This document shows positions 8,982 through 17,815 of a DNA stretch of 64,000 bases, in pieces. The first letter of the stretch is position 1. Every line of letters starts with the position of its first letter. This DNA is from Polaromonas sp. GTDB taxonomy: Bacteria; Pseudomonadota; Gammaproteobacteria; Burkholderiales; Burkholderiaceae_C. The notes beneath the pieces are model-generated. The model made no database searches. It was not told the origin of the DNA and saw only the letters and a list, made by a program, of their open reading frames with translations. Both the position numbers and the translations under genes were made by a program. The stretch covers positions 239,801-303,800 of the forward strand of contig JAAFIP010000003.1 of assembly GCA_013297865.1 (NCBI GenBank), written 5' to 3'.

Positions 8982-9938
8982 ATGCCTCAATACCTGATTC
9001 GCTACGAGCACAACAACCATCGACAGTGGGGTGTCTTGTTCAATGGAAAAATTGCACCCTTGCAGACTGATGCTGTAAGCACTGGAGATGTAATCATCGA
9101 GCAATGGCAAAACATATTGAGCATGAATGCTTTGCAGGCAAGTATTACAAAAGGCAGTGTTAAGCTGCTTTCTCCTGTGACATCAGGTCAGCAGTTTATC
9201 TGTCAAGGGATTAACTATGCGAGTCATGTGCGTGAATCAGGCCTGGATCCCACGCAAATTCCCTTCAACACCTTGTTTACCAAAGCCGGGTCATCCATCA
9301 CATCCGCAGATGCGCCTGTAGTAAGACCCGCTCATGTAAAGCTGCTGGATTACGAGGTGGAATTGGGTCTCGTGGTGCGACGCGCGCCTAGGGCGGGCGA
9401 AGTGGTCAAGCCGGATCAACTGCACGAATATCTTGCGGGCATTACGATAGTGAATGATCTGTCGGCGCGGGATGTGCAGTTGCCTCAGGGCCAGTTTTAT
9501 AAAGGCAAGAGCTATCGAGGCTTCGGTCCGGTAGGCCCGATCATCGCCCTGCTAAACGACGAAGAGTGGCAACGCTGGCCTCAGCTTCATATGCACCTGA
9601 GCGTGAATGGCCAATCCCGGCAAGATGCCTATTGCGGTGAAATGATTCACCAACCAGCAGCAACGCTGACAGAACTAGCCGGTTTGCAGGATATTTTTGC
9701 AGGTGATTTGATTGCGACAGGCACTCCAGCGGGCTGCGCCTTGAAAGCACCTAACAAGCTTGTCATGTTCATCGTGAAGCATTTCATGAGTGATGCCAAA
9801 AAGTGGAAGCTCATGATGAAAAAAGCGGCAAGCAATCCTAAGTACCTGAAGCCGGGTGATCAACTGCAGGTCTCCATTTCAACAGACGATGGTGCGATTG
9901 ATTTAGGCCGACAAACGTCACAGATCATTGCTGGTTAA
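8982..9938 (+). CDS. Fumarylacetoacetate hydrolase (FAH) family enzyme
   Basis: The protein has 318 residues. The ATG at 8982 follows TAGGAG; an upstream in-frame TTG would overlap the dioxygenase gene. The FAH fold is recognisable from CQGINYASHVRESG, the metal-binding acidic motif LLDYEVELGLVV, TIVNDLSARDVQ, YKGKSYRGFGPVGP and a final loop DLIATGTPAG. Members hydrolyse or hydrate ring-fission products, for example fumarylpyruvate, or isomerise and decarboxylate OHED-type acids using a divalent metal. It follows the dioxygenase gene by 29 bp, which fits processing of its cleavage product. The exact reaction cannot be chosen from sequence. Confidence 0.85.
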   Translation: MPQYLIRYEHNNHRQWGVLFNGKIAPLQTDAVSTGDVIIEQWQNILSMNALQASITKGSVKLLSPVTSGQQFICQGINYASHVRESGLDPTQIPFNTLFTKAGSSITSADAPVVRPAHVKLLDYEVELGLVVRRAPRAGEVVKPDQLHEYLAGITIVNDLSARDVQLPQGQFYKGKSYRGFGPVGPIIALLNDEEWQRWPQLHMHLSVNGQSRQDAYCGEMIHQPAATLTELAGLQDIFAGDLIATGTPAGCALKAPNKLVMFIVKHFMSDAKKWKLMMKKAASNPKYLKPGDQLQVSISTDDGAIDLGRQTSQIIAG

Positions 9939-9975
9939 TTTCGTCCTTCAACAACACAAACTGGAAATCACTTCT

Positions 9976-10893
9976 ATGAAACTCTTACCTGACACACTGC
10001 GCACGCCAGATGAACGTTTTGCGGGCTTACCAGATTACACATTCAAGCCAAACTACACCAACACGCTCGCGGGCTTTGAGGGTTTGCGCATGCACTATGT
10101 GGATATCGGGCCCCATGATGCTGATACCGTTTTTTTATGCCTGCATGGGCAGCCAACCTGGAGTTATTTGTACCGCAAGATGGTGCCCGTTTTTGCCGGG
10201 GAAGGCGCTCGTGTTCTGGCGCCTGATCTGTTTGGATTTGGTCGCTCAGATAAGCCCACAAAGGAAGAGTTTTATACATTCACGCGGCATCGCGATGCTT
10301 TGCTGGCCTTCATCAATCATCTGGATCTGAAAAATGTGACACTCGTCTGCCAGGATTGGGGCGGTCTTTTGGGGCTTACGCTGCCGCATGCTCAGCCAGA
10401 GCGTTTCAAGCGCCTAGTGGTGATGAATACCGCGCTTGGCACTGGTACCATGCCAATGGGAGCGGGATTTTTAGCTTGGCTTGCCTGGGTCAGAGCTAAT
10501 CCTGATTTTAGTCCTGCGGCTGTGTTGTCTCGTACAGCAACGCATCTGTCAGCCGCTGAAAAGGCGGCCTACGACGCGCCGTTTCCTGATGTGCAATACA
10601 AAGCTGGCATCAGGCGCTTTCCCAATCTTGTGCCGCAATCTCCGGAGGCTGATGGCGCGGTTGATTCCCAAACCGCTGCCAAATGGTGGAGCACTGACTG
10701 GCAAGGCAAGTCGTTCATGGCGATCGGCATGCAAGACACGGTCATTACACCAGCGGTGATGCACAGTTTGCGCACAGTGATCAAGGGCTGCCCAGAGCCA
10801 CTGCAGTTTGCGCAGGCAGGCCATTTTCTGCAAGAGCACCATGGCGAAGAGATTGCTCAAAAAGCCATGGCATATTTCAATAGCTCAAGCTAA
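9976..10893 (+). CDS. Alpha/beta hydrolase of the haloalkane dehalogenase type
   Basis: This 305-residue protein starts at ATG 9976, 37 bp after the FAH gene. The core motifs are those of haloalkane dehalogenases: oxyanion segment LHGQPTWSYLYRKM (56-69), nucleophile elbow CQDWGG with Asp127 followed by Trp128, acid Asp254 in GMQDTVI, and His283 in AGHFLQEHHGE. In meta-cleavage pathways the C-C hydrolase normally has a Ser nucleophile (G-x-S-x-G). The Asp here points instead to dehalogenation, epoxide hydrolysis or a related alkyl-enzyme reaction. The assignment to the fold is firm. The substrate is inferred only from the cluster and could be a halogenated intermediate. Confidence 0.85.
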   Translation: MKLLPDTLRTPDERFAGLPDYTFKPNYTNTLAGFEGLRMHYVDIGPHDADTVFLCLHGQPTWSYLYRKMVPVFAGEGARVLAPDLFGFGRSDKPTKEEFYTFTRHRDALLAFINHLDLKNVTLVCQDWGGLLGLTLPHAQPERFKRLVVMNTALGTGTMPMGAGFLAWLAWVRANPDFSPAAVLSRTATHLSAAEKAAYDAPFPDVQYKAGIRRFPNLVPQSPEADGAVDSQTAAKWWSTDWQGKSFMAIGMQDTVITPAVMHSLRTVIKGCPEPLQFAQAGHFLQEHHGEEIAQKAMAYFNSSS

Positions 10894-10927
10894 ACCAAGC
10901 CGTGGGGTAAGATTTTATAATTTGGAC

Positions 10928-11608
10928 ATGACAGATACCAATCACCGAACGCTCTTTGCCGCCGAGCGCCGCCACAGAATGCGTGTACGTCTGATGCAAA
11001 GTGCTTTGCAATTGATGGCGATTCATGGGCCAACACAGATTTCAATTGACGATGTGATCAATCATGCTGAGGTCTCACGCGGCACTTTCTATAAATACTT
11101 TAACGCACCAGCAGATTTGGTGGTTGCATTAGCCATCGAAGTGTCAAATGAAATGATACGTGTGCTCGATCCGATGGTTATTGAATTTGACGATCCAGCA
11201 GAGCGACTAGCTGCTGGCATGCGGCTGATGCTTCGGTTTGTGCGCAGTTATCCCGTGCTGGGCAGTTTCGTGACCCGCTTGGGATGGCCCCATCTCAATC
11301 ACGATGAACACATGTTTTATACCTTTGCACTGCGAGATATCAAGTTGGGTATGCGCACAGGAAAATTCGATCGCATGCACTTGGATGTAGCCTCCAACAT
11401 CTTGGCTGGCTCCATGATCGGCGCTATTCATACAGTGAGTACCGGCTCTGCACCCAGCAACTACCCTGAGCAAGTGGCTGCAGGCGTACTCAAAGGTCTG
11501 GGGGTCAGCCAGCAGGAAGCACAAAGAATTGCAACAATCAGGCTGCCGGCTCCCAAGCTGGGCAGTACAAGCATTTTCATTTCTGTGGCCCAAAGCCTGG
11601 CCTTGTAG
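10928..11608 (+). CDS. TetR family transcriptional regulator
   Basis: The protein has 226 residues starting at the ATG at 10928; longer in-frame extensions overlap the hydrolase gene. The N-terminal helix-turn-helix covers about residues 12-60 (LMAIHGPTQISIDDVINHAE, then SRGTFYKYF). The rest is a helical ligand-binding domain. It is the last gene of the dioxygenase arm, 34 bp after the hydrolase, so it probably controls the whole cluster by binding the divergent promoter region near 7.7 kb. The ligand is likely a pathway substrate or intermediate. Confidence 0.88.
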   Translation: MTDTNHRTLFAAERRHRMRVRLMQSALQLMAIHGPTQISIDDVINHAEVSRGTFYKYFNAPADLVVALAIEVSNEMIRVLDPMVIEFDDPAERLAAGMRLMLRFVRSYPVLGSFVTRLGWPHLNHDEHMFYTFALRDIKLGMRTGKFDRMHLDVASNILAGSMIGAIHTVSTGSAPSNYPEQVAAGVLKGLGVSQQEAQRIATIRLPAPKLGSTSIFISVAQSLAL

Positions 11609-11647
11609 CAAGCTTGACCCAATTGACGCTTGCATTTTTGAGCAGTC

Positions 11648-11713
11648 TTGCTATTTAAAATATAGCTGCTCCCGCGATGTTTTATTGGCCTGGGACCCTA
11701 AAAGACATATAAA
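11648..11713 (+). repeat. Dispersed palindromic repeat, copy 2
   Basis: This copy has the GCTATTT...ATAGCTGC hairpin, CTCCCGCGATGTTTTATTGG and the CTAAAAGACATATAAA tail. It lies downstream of the TetR gene and 190 bp before valS. The surrounding 290-bp gap shows no gene. Confidence 0.85.
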
Positions 11714-11901
11714 TTGCCTTGTGCAACACCGCGCGCATGCCTGCGCAGCCATGCAGAAGCCCTCTGGCAGCTCATACAGAGCCTGGACTGCGCTGCAGTG
11801 CCCTAAAATAGCAGCTCGCGCGTGCAGCTTTGCGCTGCGCCGTTTTCCAGAGCAACGCCCCCGTCCAGCGCATCGATCAGCGGTGCCACATACCCATTGC
11901 C

Positions 11902-14814
11902 ATGACCGAAAAATCTGCCCAGCCCGGACTCGACTCTCTGTCCAAATCGTTTGAACCTGCCGCCCTGGAAGCCCACTGGGGTCCCGAGTGGGAGCGCCGT
12001 GGCTATGGCCAGGCGGGTTATCGGGGCAGCAAAAGCCCCAAGGCCGGTGAAACCAGCTTTGCCATCCAGCTGCCGCCCCCCAACGTGACGGGCACCCTGC
12101 ACATGGGCCACGCCTTCAACCAGACCATCATGGACAGCCTCACGCGCTACCATCGCATGCGCGGGGCCAATACAGTCTGGATTCCAGGCACCGATCATGC
12201 TGGCATTGCCACCCAGATCGTGGTGGAGCGCCAGTTGCAGGAGCAGGGCCAGTCACGCCACGACCTGGGGCGCAAGAATTTCGTGAGCAAGGTGTGGGAG
12301 TGGAAGGAAAAATCCGGCAATACCATCACCACCCAAATGCGCCGCATGGGCGACAGCGTGGACTGGAGCCGCGAGTACTTCACCATGGACGACAAACTTT
12401 CGCCCGTGGTGACCGACACCTTTGTCAAACTGTACGAGCAGGGCCTGATTTACCGTGGCAAACGCCTGGTCAACTGGGACCCGGTGCTCAAGTCTGCCGT
12501 GAGCGACCTGGAGGTAGAAAGCACCGAGGCCGATGGCAAGATGCACTACATCCTCTACCCGTTCGCCGACGGCGAGCAAACCATTGGCGCCAGCGGTGAC
12601 CAGCCTGCGCACCAAGCACGCGGCCTGCAGATCGCCACCACCCGCCCCGAGACCATGATGGCCGACGGCGCGCTGTGTGTGCACCCTGAAGACGAACGCT
12701 ACAAACACCTGGTGGGCAAAAGGGTAGATTTGCCACTGTGCAACCGCACGATCCCCATCATTGCAGACGATTTTGTCGACCGCAACTTCGGCTCGGGCTG
12801 CGTCAAGATCACCGGCGCGCACGACTTCAACGACTATGCCTGCTCGCAGCGCCACAACCTGCCGCTGATTACGATCTTTACGCTGGATGCCAAGATCAAC
12901 GAGAACGGCCCCGCGCCTTACCAAGGGATGGACCGCTTTGTCGCTCGTAAAGCTTTGCTCAAAGACCTGGAAGAGCAGAACTTTTTGATCGAGATCAAGC
13001 CGCACAAACTGATGCTGCCGATCTGCGCGCGCACCGGCCAGGTGGTTGAGCCTATGCTGACCGACCAGTGGTTCGTAGCGATGACCAAGAATGATGCAAC
13101 CGGCAAATCCATCGCACAAAAAGCCATTGATGCCGTGCAAAGCGGCGAGGTCAAATTTGTGCCCGAGAACTGGGTCAATACCTACAACCAGTGGATGAAT
13201 AATATCCAGGACTGGTGCATCAGCCGCCAGCTCTGGTGGGGCCACCAGATTCCTGCGTGGTATGACGAAGACGGCAATATCTATGTGGCACGTGACGAAG
13301 CCGCCGCGCAGGCACAGGCACCAGGCAAAAAGCTCCGGCGTGATGAAGACGTGCTCGACACTTGGTATTCCTCCGCGCTGGTGCCTTTCAGCACCATGGG
13401 CTGGCCTGGCCAGTCCGACAAAGCCACCGACGATTACAACCTGTACCTGCCCAGCACGGTGCTGGTCACGGGCTATGACATCATCTTCTTCTGGGTTGCC
13501 CGCATGATCATGATGACCACGCACTTCACCGGGCGTGTGCCGTTCAAGCATGTGTACATCCACGGCCTGGTGCGCGACAGCCAGGGCCGCAAGATGAGCA
13601 AGTCTGAGGGCAATGTGCTGGACCCGGTGGACCTGATTGACGGCATCGCACTGGCCCCGCTGCTGGACAAGCGCACCACCGGCCTGCGCAAGCCCGAGAC
13701 TGCGCCGCGCGTGCGCAAAGACACCGAGAAAGAATTTCCCGACGGCATCCCTGGCTACGGTGCCGACGCACTGCGCTTTACCTTTGCCGCGCTTGCCAGC
13801 CTGGGCCGCAATATCAACTTCGACACCAAGCGCTGCGAAGGCTACCGCAACTTCTGCAACAAGCTGTGGAACGCCACCCGCTTTGTGCTGATGAACTGCG
13901 AGGGCACGGATTGTGGCCTCAAGGAGCACACCAAGGAAGAATGCGCTGTGGGCGGCCCGGCACACGGGTATTTGAAATTCAGCCAGGCGGACCGCTGGAT
14001 TGCGTCCACCCTGCAGCGCGTAGAGGCTGAGGTGGCCAAGGGCTTTGAAGAATACCGCCTGGACAACGTGGCCAACAGCATCTACGACTTTGTATGGAAT
14101 GAGTTCTGCGACTGGTATCTGGAGATTGCCAAAGTACAGATCCAGACTGGCAGCGAAGCGCACCAGCGCGCCACGCGCCGCACCTTGATCCGCACCCTGG
14201 AGACCATCCTGCGCCTGGCGCACCCGATCATTCCGTTCATTACCGAAGAGCTGTGGCAAAAAGTAGCGCCAGTAGCTGGCCGTGCAGGTGACAGCGTAAG
14301 CATTGCGGCCTACCCCGTCAGCCAGCCCGAGCGCATTGATGCCCAGGCAGAGGCACACGTGACCAAGCTCAAGGCCCTGGTGGACGCCTGCCGCAACCTG
14401 CGCGGCGAGCTCAAGGTATCGCCAGCGACCAAACTGCCTTTATTCGTGACAGGCGATGCAGAGTTTGTGACCCAGGCCACACCGGTGCTGCAGGCGCTGG
14501 CCAAGCTCAGCGAGGTCAAGCTCTACGACAGCACAGCCGATTGGGAGAGCGCTGCTGCCGCCTCACCCACGGCTGTGGTGGGCGAGGCCCGCCTGTGCCT
14601 GTTCATGCAGGTGGACGCTGCAGCCGAGAAGCTGCGTATTGGCAAAGAAGTGGCGCGCCTGCAAGGCGAGATCGCCAAAGCCAATGCCCAGCTGGGCAAC
14701 GAGGCTTTTGTGGCCAAGGCCCCGGCGGCAGTGTTGGAGGAGCGGCGCATGCGTCTGGCCGATTTTTCTGCGGCGCTGGACAAGCTACACGAGCAGTTGG
14801 TTCGGCTGGGCTGA
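11902..14814 (+). CDS. valS: Valyl-tRNA synthetase
   Basis: This is a 970-residue class Ia aminoacyl-tRNA synthetase that charges tRNA-Val. The ATG at 11902 gives the usual N-terminus, [19 protein letters not shown]. The HIGH signature appears as [18 protein letters not shown] and the KMSKS loop as [14 protein letters not shown]. The CP1 editing domain lies between them ([20 protein letters not shown]). The C-terminal anticodon domain ends in a coiled-coil arm rich in Glu, Lys and Ala (about residues 900-970), as in other ValS proteins. Dispersed repeat copy 2 lies upstream. No T-box or other leader regulation was recognised. Confidence 0.98.
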   Translation: MTEKSAQPGLDSLSKSFEPAALEAHWGPEWERRGYGQAGYRGSKSPKAGETSFAIQLPPPNVTGTLHMGHAFNQTIMDSLTRYHRMRGANTVWIPGTDHAGIATQIVVERQLQEQGQSRHDLGRKNFVSKVWEWKEKSGNTITTQMRRMGDSVDWSREYFTMDDKLSPVVTDTFVKLYEQGLIYRGKRLVNWDPVLKSAVSDLEVESTEADGKMHYILYPFADGEQTIGASGDQPAHQARGLQIATTRPETMMADGALCVHPEDERYKHLVGKRVDLPLCNRTIPIIADDFVDRNFGSGCVKITGAHDFNDYACSQRHNLPLITIFTLDAKINENGPAPYQGMDRFVARKALLKDLEEQNFLIEIKPHKLMLPICARTGQVVEPMLTDQWFVAMTKNDATGKSIAQKAIDAVQSGEVKFVPENWVNTYNQWMNNIQDWCISRQLWWGHQIPAWYDEDGNIYVARDEAAAQAQAPGKKLRRDEDVLDTWYSSALVPFSTMGWPGQSDKATDDYNLYLPSTVLVTGYDIIFFWVARMIMMTTHFTGRVPFKHVYIHGLVRDSQGRKMSKSEGNVLDPVDLIDGIALAPLLDKRTTGLRKPETAPRVRKDTEKEFPDGIPGYGADALRFTFAALASLGRNINFDTKRCEGYRNFCNKLWNATRFVLMNCEGTDCGLKEHTKEECAVGGPAHGYLKFSQADRWIASTLQRVEAEVAKGFEEYRLDNVANSIYDFVWNEFCDWYLEIAKVQIQTGSEAHQRATRRTLIRTLETILRLAHPIIPFITEELWQKVAPVAGRAGDSVSIAAYPVSQPERIDAQAEAHVTKLKALVDACRNLRGELKVSPATKLPLFVTGDAEFVTQATPVLQALAKLSEVKLYDSTADWESAAAASPTAVVGEARLCLFMQVDAAAEKLRIGKEVARLQGEIAKANAQLGNEAFVAKAPAAVLEERRMRLADFSAALDKLHEQLVRLG

Positions 14815-14833
14815 GCGTATCAGCCGCCCAGGC

Positions 14834-15892
14834 TCAGGGCTTGGGTGATTTGCCGTCAAGCAGCAGATTGGAAGGCGGCAGGCTGCTTTGCGGCGTGGAG
14901 TCTGGCCAGCCCAGAGCTGAGCGCACGCTGACCGGGCCCAGCGCGCTGGGCCGCGTCACATCGCTGCTGTCCGGACTGAGGATTTCGGTCAGCTTGTGCG
15001 CCAAATACCAGCTTGCCCGCACCCTGGCCTCACGGGTGAGCGAGCCGGTGCGCTGTGTGGCATAAAAATTGGGCAGGCTGCGCAATAGCGGCAAGGCTTC
15101 GTCCAGCGCGGCATCCACACTGTCAGTCAACCAGGCACTGATGCGCCCGTCCTGCATGGCCTGGGCCATGGCTGCCGTGTCAAACAGCGCGCTGCGCGAA
15201 ATGCTGACCCAGGTCTGGTGCGGTTTGCAAGCCCCCAGAATGCGCTCGTTGATGAAGCGCCGAAAGCGCGAGGCATACAGCATCTGCACCGACACCGCAT
15301 CCGCAGTGCTCAGCAGGTCCAGCAGGCTCACGGGTTGCACGCGCATCTGCTGCCATATCGGCGAGCTGTGGTGCAGCGCCGGGTCATAGCCCACCAGCCG
15401 GGCGCCCATGCCGTTAAGCAGCCCTGCCAGAGCATGGGCCGCAGGCCCGATGCCCAGCAGTCCGATGGTTGCGCCATTGATCTCACGATCAGCACCGCGT
15501 GCGCTGTCCTGGCCGCCAGCTTTGCCTACCATGGCATCCAGGCTGCTGCGGCGAAACAGCATGATCAAGGCACCGAGCATGAATTCGGCATTGGCGCGCA
15601 CATTGGCGCTGCGGGCCTGCAGCACCTTGATGTCGCGCTCGCGGCAGGTTTCCAGATCGATATTGTCGGTGCCCACCTGCATGCGGGCGACCACCTCCAG
15701 CCTGGGCGCAAAGTCCAGGAAGTCCTGGTTGATCAGCACCTGATTGGGCACCACAATGGCGCGCACCTGGTTGGTCGAATGGCGCAGGCCGCGCTCATCA
15801 TCGGCCAGCGATGGGCGGTAGGCTATGCTGTGTCTTGCCTCTAGCCAGGCCATGGCTTCGGGAATCAGCGATTCGAGCAGTAAGATATCCAA
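14834..15892 (-). CDS. D-2-hydroxyacid dehydrogenase paralogue with altered active site
   Basis: This is a 352-residue protein, convergent with valS. The fold of D-isomer 2-hydroxyacid dehydrogenases is visible: VVARMQVGTDNIDLE, the NAD-binding GATIGLLGIGPAAHALAGLL and VGYDPAL. The catalytic positions look degenerate. The usual N-x-A/S-R-G segment is SISRSALFD, and the usual T-P-H-I-G/A-G segment is ATQRTGSL, so the catalytic His is replaced. It may therefore have a non-catalytic or changed role. The start is a TTG at 15892, chosen because the first beta strand begins there; no good ribosome-binding site is visible. It is divergent from galU. Confidence 0.75.
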   Translation of the reverse strand: MDILLLESLIPEAMAWLEARHSIAYRPSLADDERGLRHSTNQVRAIVVPNQVLINQDFLDFAPRLEVVARMQVGTDNIDLETCRERDIKVLQARSANVRANAEFMLGALIMLFRRSSLDAMVGKAGGQDSARGADREINGATIGLLGIGPAAHALAGLLNGMGARLVGYDPALHHSSPIWQQMRVQPVSLLDLLSTADAVSVQMLYASRFRRFINERILGACKPHQTWVSISRSALFDTAAMAQAMQDGRISAWLTDSVDAALDEALPLLRSLPNFYATQRTGSLTREARVRASWYLAHKLTEILSPDSSDVTRPSALGPVSVRSALGWPDSTPQSSLPPSNLLLDGKSPKP

Positions 15893-15996
15893 AGCGAGGG
15901 GCCTGTGTAATCGAAAGTAGTGTTGTTCTTGGCGCTGTGAGAATCTGCATCACAAAGCACTTGTATATACTTTAACGTTGCATTGTGGCTTTGTCT

Positions 15997-16896
15997 ATGT
16001 CGAATATCACACCTTCCATCACCAAAGCGGTATTTCCTGTGGCCGGTTTGGGCACCCGTTTTCTGCCAGCCACCAAGGCCCAGCCCAAGGAAATGCTGCC
16101 CATCGTGGACAAGCCCCTGATCCAGTATGCCGTGGAAGAAGCTTACGGCGCGGGCATTCGCCACATGGTGTTCGTAACGGGGCGCAACAAGCGCGCCATT
16201 GAAGACCACTTTGACACGGCCTACGAGCTGGAGGCCGAGCTGGAGAGCGCTGGCAAGCAGGCCCTGATCGAGCTGGTGCGCTCGGTGCAGCCCGGCGATA
16301 TGAACTGCTCTTATGTGCGCCAGCCCCGCTCTCTGGGCCTGGGCCACGCCGTGCTGTGCGCCGAACACCTGGTGGGCCCACATCCTTTTGCCGTGCTGCT
16401 GGCAGACGACTTGATGGTGGGTACTACCCCTGGGCTGGGGGTGCTGGGCCAGATGGTGCAGCAGTTTGAGGCCATGCCCAGCCCACAGCGCGGCTGCATG
16501 GTGGCGGTGCAGGAGGTACCCAAAGAGCAGACGCGCCGCTACGGCATGGTGGGCGGCTCTATGGTGGGCGAGCGGCTGATGCAGCTGGACCGCTTTGTCG
16601 AAAAGCCTGCCCCCGAGCTGGCCCCATCGGCCTGGGGGGTGGCGGGGCGCTATGTGCTCACGCCTGAGGTGTTTGATTCCATCCGCGCCCAGCCACGCGG
16701 CGTCGGCGGCGAAATCCAGCTTACCGATGGCATTGCTGCCTTGATAGGCCAGCAAAACGTCTATGCCTACCAATACGAGGGCAAGCGCTACGATTGCGGC
16801 AGCAAACAGGGGTTTTTACAGGCTACGGTAGAGCTGGCTTTGCAGCACCCCGAGGTGAGCGCAGAGTTTGCGCAGTATCTGGCGGCGCGCGCCTAG
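15997..16896 (+). CDS. galU: UTP-glucose-1-phosphate uridylyltransferase
   Basis: This 299-residue nucleotidyltransferase makes UDP-glucose from UTP and glucose-1-phosphate for envelope polysaccharide and lipopolysaccharide. Its signature is [25 protein letters not shown] near the N-terminus, with the following [28 protein letters not shown] and GEIQLTDGI. Length and motifs match GalU throughout. ATG 15997 is used; a GTG at 15985 is also in frame. A TATACT at 15966-15971 could be a -10 element, without a clear -35. Confidence 0.96.
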   Translation: MSNITPSITKAVFPVAGLGTRFLPATKAQPKEMLPIVDKPLIQYAVEEAYGAGIRHMVFVTGRNKRAIEDHFDTAYELEAELESAGKQALIELVRSVQPGDMNCSYVRQPRSLGLGHAVLCAEHLVGPHPFAVLLADDLMVGTTPGLGVLGQMVQQFEAMPSPQRGCMVAVQEVPKEQTRRYGMVGGSMVGERLMQLDRFVEKPAPELAPSAWGVAGRYVLTPEVFDSIRAQPRGVGGEIQLTDGIAALIGQQNVYAYQYEGKRYDCGSKQGFLQATVELALQHPEVSAEFAQYLAARA

Positions 16897-16920
16897 GCGC
16901 CACGCGCCCGCAGGGGCCGG

Positions 16921-17148
16921 TCAACGGCGGCGCAGGATGTGGATGAATTCAACGCCCAGGGTCTGCTGCTCGACCAGCTCGTTGCCGGTTTGCTTGGCAA
17001 AAGCCTGAAAATCGCGCACCGAACCCGCGTCTGTCGCCACCACTTTGAGCAGCTGGCCGCTGTTGAGCTCTCCCAGGGCCTTTTTGGCTTTGAGAATGGG
17101 CAGGGGGCAGTTCAGCCCGCGAGTGTCGAGTTCTTTGCTAATGTCCAT
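16921..17148 (-). CDS. TusA/SirA-like sulfurtransferase
   Basis: This is a small 75-residue cytoplasmic protein with the diagnostic motif RGLNCPLPILKAKKAL. The Cys of CPxP (Cys14) carries persulfide sulfur in TusA, where it is passed to TusBCD for 2-thiolation of tRNA or used in other sulfur relays. It is convergent with galU and lies 47 bp downstream of the NUDIX gene, with cysM further upstream on the same strand. A cysteine synthase and a sulfur carrier side by side suggest a sulfur-metabolism context. Whether it is the tRNA-specific TusA or a paralogue cannot be told. Confidence 0.88.
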   Translation of the reverse strand: MDISKELDTRGLNCPLPILKAKKALGELNSGQLLKVVATDAGSVRDFQAFAKQTGNELVEQQTLGVEFIHILRRR

Positions 17149-17195
17149 ATGCGTATTCTAAGGTTTTTCGCAGACTTGTCTTTATAGGGTCACTT

Positions 17196-17741
17196 TCAGT
17201 CTGCCTTGGGCTGCGCCCTGGTGGGCAGCTCGACAAACTGCGGCTCAATCCCCCGGCTGCGCAGCCAGTCGGCCAGCGCATAGCCCGTGCCCGCAGGCCA
17301 GCACTTGGCTTTGTCAAAATCAAACAGGCGGTATTCGGCCAGCTCGGGCGACAGCTGCACCTCCCCGTGGGCGACCACATGGTAGGCAATGATGACCTGG
17401 TTCATGCGCTGAAAGTCATACACACCCACCAGGTTCACTTCGCTGCAATCGAGGTTGGTCTCCTCTTTCACCTCGCGCGCGATGCCGCCCTTGGGCGTGT
17501 CGCCCGCCTCCATGAAGCCCGTGATCAGCGCAAACATCTTGCCCGGCCAAGCCGCGTTGCGCGCCAGTAGCAACTGGCCGTTGTACTCCACAATGGCGGC
17601 CAGCACGGGCGTGGGATTGTTCCAGTGGGTCCAGCCGCAGGCCGGACAGCGCAGGCGTTGCACCTGGCCTGCATCTTCCAGGGCAGTAATCGTCTGCAAG
17701 GGGGTGGCACACTGCGTGCAATACTGTGGAGAAGGATTCAT
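17196..17741 (-). CDS. NUDIX hydrolase with N-terminal zinc ribbon
   Basis: The protein has 181 residues. The N-terminal zinc ribbon has Cys8-x2-Cys11 and Cys32-x2-Cys35. The NUDIX box starts at GFMEAGDTPKGGIAREVKEE, with Asp in place of the first Glu of G-x5-E-x7-R-E-U-x-E-E. This layout resembles the NudC / NADH-pyrophosphatase branch, but the protein is shorter than NudC (about 260 residues). It probably hydrolyses a nucleoside diphosphate derivative. The ATG at 17741 directly abuts dispersed repeat copy 3 and no Shine-Dalgarno sequence lies at normal distance, so the repeat forms the whole leader between cysM and this gene. Confidence 0.87.
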   Translation of the reverse strand: MNPSPQYCTQCATPLQTITALEDAGQVQRLRCPACGWTHWNNPTPVLAAIVEYNGQLLLARNAAWPGKMFALITGFMEAGDTPKGGIAREVKEETNLDCSEVNLVGVYDFQRMNQVIIAYHVVAHGEVQLSPELAEYRLFDFDKAKCWPAGTGYALADWLRSRGIEPQFVELPTRAQPKAD

Positions 17742-17809
17742 TTGCTATGTTTTAAATAGCTGCTCCCGCGATATTCTATTGGGCTGCAGCGTGATTTGTT
17801 ATATAAAAA
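17742..17809 (+). repeat. Dispersed palindromic repeat, copy 3
   Basis: A complete copy fills the cysM-NUDIX gap. It has GCTATG...AAATAGC, the core CTCCCGCGATATTCTATTGG and a GTTATATAAAAAG tail. It begins at the base next to the NUDIX start codon and ends 6 bp from the cysM stop. Confidence 0.85.
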
Positions 17810-17815
17810 GCAGTC

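Noticed and set aside
12253-14358. Long 701-codon minus-strand open frame across valS
   Set aside because: It is the antisense shadow of a clear synthetase gene in high-G+C DNA and shows no family motif.
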